This document shows positions 16,794 to 25,129 of a stretch of DNA of 64,000 nucleotides, piece after piece. The DNA is taken from the NCBI GenBank assembly GCA_965200805.1, contig OZ241384.1, positions 372,001 to 436,000 on the forward strand, given 5' to 3'. The stretch is from MPNP01 sp026709725. GTDB lineage: Bacteria; Pseudomonadota; Alphaproteobacteria; Rhodobacterales; Rhodobacteraceae. The position numbers and the translations under genes were made by a program. The stretch's first letter is position 1, and every line of letters starts with the position of its first letter. The notes under the pieces were generated by a model. It was not told the DNA's origin. It saw only the letters and a list, made by a program, of their open reading frames with translations, and did no database searches.

Positions 16794-17999
16794 ATGCCAA
16801 TTGTTGATGATTCTGTAATTAACCACCTCTTGACCACTGGCTGCATCAAGGCACTTACCGTTGACACCAACATATTTGGTGAGAAAGGGTGGCAGCTGAA
16901 TTCACCAGAGATCCGGGCAATTGAAGGTCTGCAAGAAAAGTCATTTTCCTTCATGCTGTCCAGTACGGTCGAAAAGGAAGTTCGATCGCATCTTGTCGCA
17001 CACACCGAGAATATCGTTGGGGAGGCAAGACATAAAATCGGAAAGGTTCTTGCTGCCTTCGAAACTTCAACACCCACACTTGATGCAATCATTGACCAGC
17101 TGACCAACAATCAGAAGCCAGAAGAGGCGGCCTGCAAACGCCTTGATGGTTTCCTCAAAGAATCGAAATGCGAGGTCGTCAAGGACAGCATTTTTGTGAG
17201 TGTTGATGCGCTGTTCAGCAGCTACTTTGAGAGAAACCCTCCCTTTGCGACAGGCAAGAAAAAACACGAGTTTCCCGATGCCTTGGCGCTGAATTCACTC
17301 GAAGGGAAGGCGGCAGAAGACGGTATCGGAATTTTGGTTGTCTCGAATGATAAGGGCTGGAGATCGTTTTGCGAGAATTCAAGTGCCCTGTACTGGATGT
17401 CGGACATCACCCGTGCGCTGTCCTTGGTGACCGCCGCGCCCACAGGACTGCGTCAAGCCGTCGTTTCATGGCTGGCTGGGGATGGCGAAGGTCATCAGGT
17501 AGTCCGTGAGCACATTGAATACAATGTCGAGGATATTGTGTTCGATGTAAACGGTTATCCCACATTTGGCGAAATGGAGATTATTCCATCGGGCGGACAT
17601 CTAAGCGATATCACTTGGCCGCCCGATGAACAGGTTGACATTGTCCGGTTTTCTCCCGTTGGCGACAATGAATTTGAGGTAGTGGCAAGTGTTCCGGCAA
17701 TTTTATTCATTCGGGCGCATGTTGAATTAAACTTTTCTGTTTGGGACAATGTTGATCAGGATTCGATCAGCTTTGGTGGGCGTGAAGAAGAAATTGATTG
17801 TGATTTTGATGTACGCGTATCCATAACGCTGCATGTTTCAGGAGAAACAGAAGACCAGAGTGTGACATTTCAGGACAGCAAGATTGATCCCCAGTCCTTT
17901 TACATCGAATTAGGACAAGTAGATGTCCTTGAACCAGAGGATTGGGGGCCTGAAGACCATTGGAATGAATCCGATATTGAAGAAGGAGATGACTTTTAA
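16794..17999 (+). CDS. PIN-like ribonuclease-domain protein (DUF4935-like)
   Basis: A 401-residue protein. The N-terminal 190 residues carry PIN-fold acidic motifs: an early Asp in ALTVDTNIF, FPDALALNSL in the middle and VVSNDKGW near 180, as in DUF4935 proteins. The remaining 200 residues are a beta-rich, very acidic domain ending EDWGPEDHWNESDIEEGDDF that I do not recognise. ATG at 16794 is preferred to GTG at 16791. The gene is visibly more AT-rich than its neighbours and lies in repeat-rich DNA, so transfer is likely. No antitoxin-like partner is adjacent. An RNase acting in stress or phage response is possible. Confidence 0.7.
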   Translation: MPIVDDSVINHLLTTGCIKALTVDTNIFGEKGWQLNSPEIRAIEGLQEKSFSFMLSSTVEKEVRSHLVAHTENIVGEARHKIGKVLAAFETSTPTLDAIIDQLTNNQKPEEAACKRLDGFLKESKCEVVKDSIFVSVDALFSSYFERNPPFATGKKKHEFPDALALNSLEGKAAEDGIGILVVSNDKGWRSFCENSSALYWMSDITRALSLVTAAPTGLRQAVVSWLAGDGEGHQVVREHIEYNVEDIVFDVNGYPTFGEMEIIPSGGHLSDITWPPDEQVDIVRFSPVGDNEFEVVASVPAILFIRAHVELNFSVWDNVDQDSISFGGREEEIDCDFDVRVSITLHVSGETEDQSVTFQDSKIDPQSFYIELGQVDVLEPEDWGPEDHWNESDIEEGDDF

Positions 18000-18312
18000 T
18001 TTCATCTCCCTGACTCAGGATATGCGGAATTCAGGGCTGGGGCGGACGGAAAACCGTCATAAGCGGGATCACCCAAATCTCCGGGGTCATGCGGTCTGCT
18101 GGAATTGGAGGGTTCTTCATGGCCAATGCGAGGCATGACAGATTCTCGGACAGCGTCGAAGACAGGATCAGTTTTGCAGTTGAAAGTCAGACTGTTGGAG
18201 ATCAGCCCGATGAGGGACAGGATGGGGGGAGGATCGGGTGATCCTCGTGACGGTTTTCCGACCGACTCAGACCCGGATCCCGTCCCCTACGAAGCCGATG
18301 GACTGTTCGGGA
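18000..18312. other. Gene-free interval
   Basis: I see no gene, repeat or regulatory element that can be supported between the PIN-like gene and the small membrane protein. Confidence 0.4.
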
Positions 18313-18645
18313 TCAACCGGCGCACTCCTCCCGGACAAGCCGTGTGAGTGTATTGACGGGCAAGGCGTTCAGGCCTCGGTCCCGGGATCCCCGGAACACG
18401 GCAAACAGGATCATGAGGGTAATCGTCGTGATGGATGCAACCTGCGCAATGGACAGGGCAATCAGACTCGGCGGCGAATCCTGATGCCGCGCGATGTCCC
18501 ACAGAAGACAGGGAAGAACAGCTTCGAAGATGAAGAGCACTGCCAGGACAGCTGCCGCGAGCCGGAATCCCTTGCTCCGCAGTGCGATCCTATGAAGTTC
18601 CGTTTCCCGTTCCGTTCGGGCCCGAAGGTCATCGTATGCTGTCAT
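18313..18645 (-). CDS. Small two-helix membrane protein, hypothetical
   Basis: A 110-residue frame with two clear membrane segments, FRLAAAVLAVLFIFEAV (about 28-44) and IALSIAQVASITTITLMIL (about 62-80). A charged N-terminus (TERETELHRIALRSKG) is probably cytoplasmic. AAAGG lies six bases before the ATG. No family is recognised. It stands alone in repeat-rich DNA, so a chance frame cannot be excluded, but two well-formed helices separated by a polar loop favour a real gene. Confidence 0.45.
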   Translation of the reverse strand: MTAYDDLRARTERETELHRIALRSKGFRLAAAVLAVLFIFEAVLPCLLWDIARHQDSPPSLIALSIAQVASITTITLMILFAVFRGSRDRGLNALPVNTLTRLVREECAG

Positions 18646-18746
18646 CTAGACCTTTTCGCGCTCCGCCATTGGGTCCGGCGTCGATGGCTCCATGTCATCC
18701 TGAATGTCGGAAAGGTCGGGCATCAACCCAGACCCCTGATGCGGCG

Positions 18747-18975
18747 GGCCTGATCCCCGCATTGCGGACCCGGAGATCTGCAAGTCCCCAATCATGCATG
18801 ATCAGCCATAACAGCACCAAGCCCCGGTCAGTACTCCGGCGAAACATCGGCCCCTGTCCGGAATGTTTCGCAGTGACATCGGTCCATGTCACGTCCCGGG
18901 CCGTGAATCCGCTGGATCTGCACGGTCAGTCCACCGGGTCTGTGACCTGGAACCGGGTCGAGTGCTCTCCTCAAG
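18747..18975 (+). repeat. Dispersed repeat module A, copy 3, with extension
   Basis: The core (18747-18890) includes AATCATGCATGATC and GTTTCGCAGTGACATCGGTC. The extension (18895-18975: CCGGGCCGTGAATCCGCTGG to CGGGTCGAGTGCTC) matches copy 2 closely. It lies about 230 bases upstream of the inositol-type operon. Confidence 0.75.
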
Positions 18976-19021
18976 TCGGACCGGTTTGATGCGGCCTGGG
19001 CCCGGATGGCGGCGACAGGGC

Positions 19022-19118
19022 GAGTGCCGGCGACTGCCCACCGGGCCAGCGACAACCCCCGGGGGCGGGGAGCGTCGGGAGATGTCAAGAAAAGTCAGCC
19101 ATGAGAGATTCAGTCCCG
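19022..19118 (+). repeat. Dispersed repeat module B, copy 3
   Basis: It reads CGACTGCCCACCGGGCCAGC, CGACAACCCCCGG, GAGCGTCGGGAGATGTC, AAAAGTCAGCCATGAGAGA. Same orientation and order after module A as in copies 1 and 2. It ends about 90 bases before the first gene of the AfuA-like operon and may overlap its promoter region. Confidence 0.7.
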
Positions 19119-19207
19119 AAACTGCCATGCGATGTTGACTGGTTGTCACTATGCTGGTAGGGACTTGGGTCTGTTCGCCCGTGTCATCAGGAAATATGGA
19201 GGTCTTT

Positions 19208-20164
19208 ATGTCTGCGTCAGGAAAAGTGCTTGTCGGTCTTCTGGTTGGCATCGCGCTGCCAGCCATGGCTTTTGCAGGTAACCTTACGATCTATTCTGCA
19301 CATGGTGACGATGTGTACGCACCTCTCGTTGCTGCCTTTGAGGCGCGCAATCCCGATATCGACGTTGAGGTGATCGTTGGCGAGACCGGCCCGCTTTATC
19401 AGCGCGTTCGTGCTGAAGCCGCAAATCCAGCGGCTGATATTCAGTGGGGTGGGTCAATCCGGTCCTATGAACAATTCGCCGATCTCTATGATGCATATCT
19501 CTCGCCGGAAGCTGACGGTTTGCGCATTTCGGATCCAAACAACACCTGGTTCCCATTCACCATGTTTGCGCAGCCACTCATGGTGAACACCAGCAATGTG
19601 CCCGCTGATGATTTTCCGACATCAATCAGGGACGTGCTGGACCCCAAATGGGCCGATATGGGCGGTGTCGTCCTGGCTGACCCCAACCACTCCGGCACCG
19701 GCCATACAATTGTGTCCGGCCTCGCGTCGGGTCTTGGATGGGACTTCATGACTGATGTCGTGAAATCTGTTCGTGCAACGCAAGGCTCCTCGCCGATGTT
19801 CGAAGCGGTTCGTGATGGCGAAGCTGCGCTTGGTTGGGTCAATGAGGACCTTGGTGGCAAATGGATGGCTGAAGGACTGCCTGTCCACATGATCTATGCA
19901 CCTGATGGCGTCACGATTCAGGTCGACGGACTTGCCATCATCAAGGGGGCACCGAACATGGACGAGGCCAGGAAATTTGTGGACTTTATCATAAGCCGCG
20001 ATGGCCAGACCATTGCGTCGGAGGTCGTCAACCGGCGTTCTGTCCGCGGTGATGTTGCGGCCCCGGGTGGCTTGCCGGAACTGGGTACGCTTGCACTCTT
20101 CACGGAAGATGAACCGCGTGATGTCATTAAAGCCAAATTCACAGCCATTCTTGAAGGCAACTGA
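19208..20164 (+). CDS. ABC transporter periplasmic binding protein, AfuA-like (sugar/inositol phosphate predicted)
   Basis: A 318-residue binding protein with a signal peptide (cleavage near AFA-GNLT). It starts NLTIYSAHGDDVYAPLVAAF, the pattern of the ferric/organophosphate binding family. It lacks the adjacent Tyr-Tyr pair that FbpA proteins use to hold iron. A. pleuropneumoniae AfuA, once annotated as iron-binding, binds hexose phosphates, and this context fits a phosphorylated ligand. ATG at 19208 has GGAGG upstream; the frame begins 57 bases earlier without a site. The permease, ATPase, a phosphatase and inositol enzymes follow. Ligand: inositol phosphate or a related phosphate ester (inference). 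Confidence 0.85.
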   Translation: MSASGKVLVGLLVGIALPAMAFAGNLTIYSAHGDDVYAPLVAAFEARNPDIDVEVIVGETGPLYQRVRAEAANPAADIQWGGSIRSYEQFADLYDAYLSPEADGLRISDPNNTWFPFTMFAQPLMVNTSNVPADDFPTSIRDVLDPKWADMGGVVLADPNHSGTGHTIVSGLASGLGWDFMTDVVKSVRATQGSSPMFEAVRDGEAALGWVNEDLGGKWMAEGLPVHMIYAPDGVTIQVDGLAIIKGAPNMDEARKFVDFIISRDGQTIASEVVNRRSVRGDVAAPGGLPELGTLALFTEDEPRDVIKAKFTAILEGN

Positions 20165-20290
20165 TCCCAGGAGGCGCGGAGCCATTTTTCCCGAACTGAA
20201 TCGCCCCGGGGTACTGCACCTTGAGAGGATGTCTTCGCGTCCCCGGGGAACGCGGGGGTATCCGTCCCGGGTTCTGGCTCAGTCGGCAGG

Positions 20291-20392
20291 CACCGGGACG
20301 GTCAATGACTGGTAGCTGGAGATTTTTCCCGTTCGTCTGATAGCCGTGCACCGGGACGGTCAATGACCGGCAGCTGGAGATTTTTCTCGGTC
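20291..20392 (+). repeat. Tandem duplication of the permease start region
   Basis: Bases 20291-20334 and 20349-20392 are near-identical with a 58-base offset (CACCGGGACGGTCAATGAC, then AGCTGGAGATTTTT). Each copy contains the permease's initiation codon and first codons. The first copy encodes MTGSWRFFPFV followed by a stop; the second opens into the full permease. It yields an 11-codon upstream frame that could affect translation. Confidence 0.85.
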
Positions 20393-22357
20393 ACCTGCCT
20401 GATCGGTGCACTTCTTCTGGTTGTGGTGCCGCAGTTGTGGATTGTTGCGACTGCTTTCCAGCAGGACGGAGGTGCCTTCACGCTGCGCTTTCGTGGGGGT
20501 CAGATGCAGGTCGAAACGGCTGATCTCGTCCGTTTTCAACCCACTCTGGACACTCCAACTGAAGCACATCTTGTCCGCCCGGACGGCTTCGTGATTACAG
20601 CGACGCAAGTTGAACCGGGGCAAACGCGCATTGCCGCGTCCGAACCCCTGACACTGACGGTACCTGCTGCAGGCACGCGATTTGCATTCGAGAGCCCGTC
20701 GACACGCTTTCGCGTTGAACAGTCGGTACCTTTGGATATCTTCGGCAATCAATCCACCCCTGTGTTCAAAACGCGTCAGGACGGAGAGGAAATCATTTTG
20801 CTTCATGAGGAGCGCAGCTTTCTCCGTCTGCATGATCGGGTCACGTCTTTGTCATTTTCAAATTTCCGGGAATTCCTGAGCCGCTCAACCTATTTGGAAG
20901 CGATCAAAAACAGTTTGATTGTCACTCTGGTGGCGACCTTCCTTGCGAGCGTGATTGCTGTACCGCTGGCCTGGCTGGTTGCACGATTTACCTTCAGGGG
21001 CCGTGCGGTTGTGATCGCCCTGATCACGATGGCCTCTGTGACCCCGCCGTTTCTCGGGGCCTACGCCTGGCGCATGCTGTTTGGGTCGACCGGGCTTGTC
21101 ACCTCTGCCTTGGGGCTGAATTGGACGATCCTTGGTATCCATGGCGTAATTTGGGTCATTATGTGGCTTGTTTACCCGCTGATCTTCTTGATGAGTCTTG
21201 ACAGTTTCACGGGCGTTGATCCAACACTCCGCGAAAGCGCGATGAGTCTTGGCGCAAAACCGCGAAAATCGTTTTGGTCCGTTGAGGTTCCAACCTGTCT
21301 GCCCGGTATTGTGACGGGTTTGTATATGGCGTCGATGCAGGCCTTCTCGGATTTTGGCACGCCCTTTATCATTTCATTGGATCTGGTGATGCTGCCAAAG
21401 CTCGTTTATGCCGAATTTCTGAACGAGACCGGTGGCAATACATCTGTCGCATCGACCGGCGCGCTGTTGATGGTCATGATCGCGATGGCTTTTTTGGGAG
21501 TGCAGCGTCTGATCCTGGCCGGTCGCAGCTTTGCATCAGTGACAGCCCGCAAACAAGTGCTGCAGACACCTGAATGCCGTACTGCGATTTTGATCTACGC
21601 TCTTGCCGGAACCGTCATCGGATTGGCGTTCACACCGCATGTCGTCATTATCATCACTTCGTTCCTGGAATGGCGTGTGGGTACCGTGACCTCCATACCG
21701 ACGCTCCAGAACTATGTTGAATTGTTCACAAGCCGGATGGGTGCGGTTTTTGTCAGTCTCTCGACTGCCACGACAGCAACCTTTTTATGCCTGACAATCG
21801 GGCTCGCCATTGCCTATGTTATTGTTCGCAAAGGGACGCGCGTCGTGACACCGGCACTGAACGGTGTCGTGATGATCCCCTATATTATCCCTGGAACAGT
21901 TTTCGCGATTGGCTTTATCCTGGCGTTCAACCAGCCGCCCCTGCTGTTGACCGGAACTTGGTTTATCCTGGTGCTGAGCTATTTCATTCGGATGCTTCCC
22001 TTCACTGTAAAAACGGGTGAAGCCGCACTCTATCAAATTCATCCGGCAGTCGAAGACGCCGCCATGTCGTTGGGCGCAAAGCCCGCCCGTGTCTTTGTCC
22101 AGATCGTTGCACCGATGATGCTGTCGGGTGCCGTGACTGGAATGACGCTGGTTTTTCTGCGCTCGGTAACCGAGTTGAGTTCAACCATTTTGCTCTATCG
22201 GCCCCCATGGACCCCCATGTCCGCCGTCATTTTTCAAAACACTGTCTCGCCCGGTGCGAACTTCGGCTATGCGGCAGCCATGTCAGTCCTGATGATGGTC
22301 ATCCTTTATGTGCCGCTCGCATTTATCACTCTCAAGCGGAGGTCTGCGCTCCAGTGA
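20363..22357 (+). CDS. Fused two-domain ABC permease, AfuB/FbpB-like, with periplasmic insertion
   Basis: A 664-residue inner-membrane permease holding both halves in one chain. EAA loops are SAMSLGAKPRKSFWSVEVP (first half) and AAMSLGAKPARVFVQIVAP (second half). One N-terminal membrane segment (about 10-30) is followed by an unusual 130-residue polar region (about 33-170) before the first BPD_transp_1 domain, probably periplasmic. FbpB-type iron permeases are usually shorter. The start codon lies in a duplicated segment. The stop overlaps the GTG of the ATPase (GTGA). Confidence 0.9.
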   Translation: MTGSWRFFSVTCLIGALLLVVVPQLWIVATAFQQDGGAFTLRFRGGQMQVETADLVRFQPTLDTPTEAHLVRPDGFVITATQVEPGQTRIAASEPLTLTVPAAGTRFAFESPSTRFRVEQSVPLDIFGNQSTPVFKTRQDGEEIILLHEERSFLRLHDRVTSLSFSNFREFLSRSTYLEAIKNSLIVTLVATFLASVIAVPLAWLVARFTFRGRAVVIALITMASVTPPFLGAYAWRMLFGSTGLVTSALGLNWTILGIHGVIWVIMWLVYPLIFLMSLDSFTGVDPTLRESAMSLGAKPRKSFWSVEVPTCLPGIVTGLYMASMQAFSDFGTPFIISLDLVMLPKLVYAEFLNETGGNTSVASTGALLMVMIAMAFLGVQRLILAGRSFASVTARKQVLQTPECRTAILIYALAGTVIGLAFTPHVVIIITSFLEWRVGTVTSIPTLQNYVELFTSRMGAVFVSLSTATTATFLCLTIGLAIAYVIVRKGTRVVTPALNGVVMIPYIIPGTVFAIGFILAFNQPPLLLTGTWFILVLSYFIRMLPFTVKTGEAALYQIHPAVEDAAMSLGAKPARVFVQIVAPMMLSGAVTGMTLVFLRSVTELSSTILLYRPPWTPMSAVIFQNTVSPGANFGYAAAMSVLMMVILYVPLAFITLKRRSALQ

Positions 22358-23427
22358 CGGCAAGGGGAATAGAGGTCTCGACACAGGGTCTGAAAATTGA
22401 CTTTGGGGATTTTACGGCACTCCATCCAACGGACTTAACGGTGAGACAGGGAGAGCTGTTTACGCTGCTGGGTCCATCCGGATGCGGAAAGACGACCTTG
22501 TTGCGCTGTCTGGCAGGATTTCTGAAGCCCTCTCGCGGTTCAGTGTCATTTGACGGCAAGGATGTCAGCAGTCTGGACCCATGGGACCGGGGTATCGGTT
22601 TTGTTTTCCAGAACTACGCGCTTTGGCCGACAAAGACGATTTTTCGCAATGTGGCCTATGGGCTGGAGGTCCGCAAAACACCAAAAGACGAGATCGAACG
22701 CCGCGTTGCCGAAACCCTGGATCTGGTTGAACTGACACGGGCCCGCGATCAATATCCCGGTGAACTGTCAGGCGGCATGCAGCAGCGCGCGGCTCTGGCC
22801 CGGGCCATTATCATCGACCCGCCGCTTCTTTTGTTTGATGAGCCGCTTTCAAATCTCGATGCCAAACTGCGGGTCAAACTGCGACACGACATCCGCGCAC
22901 TGCAGTCGCGCCTGGGTCTGACGGCAATTTATGTCACGCACGACCAGGAAGAAGCGCTCGATATCTCCGACCGCATTGCGGTGATGCGGCAGGGTGAAGT
23001 CTGCCAGGTTGGAACGCCGCGAGAGGTCTATGAGGCACCGCAAAACGCCTTTGTTGCCGATTTTGTGGGCAAGGCCAGTTTCCTGCGGGGAAAGTCCGTT
23101 GCACCGGGAACCTTTCGCCTGACCGGCGGCGCGGAGATCAGGGGCACATTTTATCCGGAGACAACAGAAAGCGATGCGGAATGTCTTTTTGCCCGACCGG
23201 AAACCATCGAAATCACAACGCCGGATGACGGCCAGATGTTCGGCACAGTCGCCGATGTTTCGTATCTTGGGCCGGTGACACGCTATGAGGTGGAGGTGGA
23301 GGAACAGCGCATCCTGGTCGAAACCCGGGAGACTCTTGAGGTTGGCTCTGAAGTCGGTCTGAGACTGCCGGATATGCAGATGTTTGATAGTGAACCTCCG
23401 GCCCAAAAACAGGAGGAACCAGCGTGA
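22354..23427 (+). CDS. ABC transporter ATPase, AfuC/PotA-like
   Basis: A 357-residue ATPase starting at GTG 22354, which overlaps the permease stop; the longer open frame upstream is the permease in another register. Walker A GPSGCGKTT, signature LSGGMQQRAALARA, Walker B LLLFDEPLSNLD and the His-loop YVTHDQEEA are all present. The C-terminal 100 residues form a TOBE-like regulatory domain. Its TGA overlaps the GTG of the phosphatase gene, so transporter and enzymes are translated together. Confidence 0.94.
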   Translation: MTARGIEVSTQGLKIDFGDFTALHPTDLTVRQGELFTLLGPSGCGKTTLLRCLAGFLKPSRGSVSFDGKDVSSLDPWDRGIGFVFQNYALWPTKTIFRNVAYGLEVRKTPKDEIERRVAETLDLVELTRARDQYPGELSGGMQQRAALARAIIIDPPLLLFDEPLSNLDAKLRVKLRHDIRALQSRLGLTAIYVTHDQEEALDISDRIAVMRQGEVCQVGTPREVYEAPQNAFVADFVGKASFLRGKSVAPGTFRLTGGAEIRGTFYPETTESDAECLFARPETIEITTPDDGQMFGTVADVSYLGPVTRYEVEVEEQRILVETRETLEVGSEVGLRLPDMQMFDSEPPAQKQEEPA

Positions 23428-24224
23428 TCCCGGGTGAGTATCTGCCGCTCATGATCAATGTTGCGCGCGAGGCAGGCAAGGATGCGCTTCGCCATCACAA
23501 GCACATTGAAACGATGGAGGTTTCATTCAAGGGGCAGGCTGACCTCCTCTGTGAGGCTGACGAGGCGGTCGAGGCGGCGATATTCAAACGTTTGCAAGGG
23601 ACACACCCCAACTTTGCCTTTCAAGGCGAGGAGGGTGGCGCTCGCGGCTTTCCAGACGCTGACCTGATCTGGCTTGTGGACCCAATCGACGGCACGACGA
23701 ACTTCCTGTCCGGTCTTCCGTTCGCCATCTCAATTGCCCTTGTAAAAGAGAAGATGCCACTGGCAGGTGTGATCTATTCTCCTCTCGAGGATGAGATGTT
23801 CAGCGGTGCCATAGACTGCGGTGCCACCTTGAATGGCGAACCGATCAGGGTGCGGAACCAGACGGATCCGGCGCGCTTTGTCGTGGGTACCGGACTCCCC
23901 CTCGATCGCCACGCATACGCGCAGGGCGCATACAGGAGGCTTCACCGCATTCACGAAAAAGTCGCCGCAGTTCGGATGATGGGCAGCTGCGCATTGTCAC
24001 TTGCCAGTGTTGCCAGCGGTCGACTGGACGGGTATTTTGAAGGCCCCACGGGGTTTCTGGACTGCGCTGCAGGGCTTGTCATCCTGACCGAGGCTGGCGG
24101 CATTGTGACCGATTTCTGGGGCGGTGATGATTATGCCGACACCATGACTTTCACCTCTGGTGCACCTGCATGTCAGGCATTCCTGTTGCAGACAACAATG
24201 TCGGCTCCAAGAGGCAGGGTATGA
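23424..24224 (+). CDS. Inositol monophosphatase-family phosphatase
   Basis: A 266-residue Mg-dependent phosphatase of the IMPase/SuhB family, which hydrolyses inositol monophosphates and related sugar phosphates. Metal-binding motifs are present: GEEGG (about 68-72), DPIDGTTNF (86-94) and LDCAAG (D213; canonical WDxAAG). GTG start at 23424 overlaps the ATPase stop, with AGGAGG upstream. The stop overlaps the ATG of the iolE-like gene (ATGA). Being locked between an importer and inositol catabolic genes, it most likely dephosphorylates the imported compound in the cytoplasm. Confidence 0.92.
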   Translation: MIPGEYLPLMINVAREAGKDALRHHKHIETMEVSFKGQADLLCEADEAVEAAIFKRLQGTHPNFAFQGEEGGARGFPDADLIWLVDPIDGTTNFLSGLPFAISIALVKEKMPLAGVIYSPLEDEMFSGAIDCGATLNGEPIRVRNQTDPARFVVGTGLPLDRHAYAQGAYRRLHRIHEKVAAVRMMGSCALSLASVASGRLDGYFEGPTGFLDCAAGLVILTEAGGIVTDFWGGDDYADTMTFTSGAPACQAFLLQTTMSAPRGRV

Positions 24225-25129
24225 CGGTCAGGCTTGGCATATCGCCCATTGGCTGGACAAACGACGCGATTGCTGACCTCGGAGCTGATATCCCGCTCGA
24301 AACCTGCCTGGGCGATGCCGCCGGGGCGGGCTTTGCCGGGGTGGAGCTGGGTCGACAATTTCCGCATGCGCCAGCTGAGGTTCAATCCGCCCTGGCTCCG
24401 TTCGGACTGGTGCCGATCACCGCCTGGCACTCCGGTTATCTTTCAGAACGCGATGTCGATGCGGAATGGCCGGCAGCATTGGCCCATGCGAAGAGACTCA
24501 AGGCCCTTGGCTGCAATGTCATGGTTTATGGCGAATGCGGTGCGGGTGCCGAAGGGGGCGCAGATGCGCCGCTCTCAAGGCGTCCGCCGGATTTGGCCCT
24601 CTTTCCCTATGCACGCCGCCTGTCAGGGCTGGCCTGTCGGATTGCGGCCATTGGATTGAAACTTGTCTACCACCATCATGTCATGCATCCCGTCGAAACC
24701 GCGTCACAAATCGATGCACTGATGGAGGCAAGCGATCCGTCAGTTCAGCTTTTGCTGGACACAGGTCACCTCGCACTGGCAGGTGACGACTACGCAGCGG
24801 TCATGCGACGATGGTGGTCACGCATCGGCCATATCCATCTCAAGGACATTCGCAGGGCAACCCTGGAGACCATGGACCGAACGACAACGACTTTTGATGA
24901 TGGTGTTCGTCTCGGCATGTTCACCGTGCCGGGTGACGGAGATCTGGATTTCGCACCGGTCGCTGAACAGATTGCACAAGCGGGCTACGGAGGCTGGATT
25001 GTGGTAGAGGCGGAACAGGATCCCAAGAACGCCGCCCCTGCCGTTATGGCAAACACCGCCTTCGCATATATCACCCGCCTGTTCGACGCGCTGGGCATCA
25101 AACTGGAAGGGCATCATGAAGACCGCTGA
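24221..25129 (+). CDS. iolE: Myo-inosose-2 dehydratase-like protein (IolE family TIM barrel)
   Basis: A 302-residue xylose-isomerase-like TIM barrel. The start MTVRLGISPIGWTNDAI, and then LGADIPLETCLGDAAGAGF and GVELGRQFPHAPAEV, closely follow IolE, which converts 2-keto-myo-inositol to a diketo intermediate. Metal-ligand regions VYGECG, LLLDTGHLALAG and HIHLKDIR are kept. ATG at 24221 overlaps the phosphatase stop. It overlaps the next gene by 14 bases. The other classical iol genes (iolB, C, D, A) are not in the window, so the exact cyclitol could differ from myo-inositol. Confidence 0.85.
   Translation: MTVRLGISPIGWTNDAIADLGADIPLETCLGDAAGAGFAGVELGRQFPHAPAEVQSALAPFGLVPITAWHSGYLSERDVDAEWPAALAHAKRLKALGCNVMVYGECGAGAEGGADAPLSRRPPDLALFPYARRLSGLACRIAAIGLKLVYHHHVMHPVETASQIDALMEASDPSVQLLLDTGHLALAGDDYAAVMRRWWSRIGHIHLKDIRRATLETMDRTTTTFDDGVRLGMFTVPGDGDLDFAPVAEQIAQAGYGGWIVVEAEQDPKNAAPAVMANTAFAYITRLFDALGIKLEGHHEDR

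Noticed and set aside
19208..20164. Annotation as an iron(III) binding protein
   Set aside because: Lacks the paired tyrosines of FbpA, and the operon carries a phosphatase and inositol enzymes rather than iron genes.
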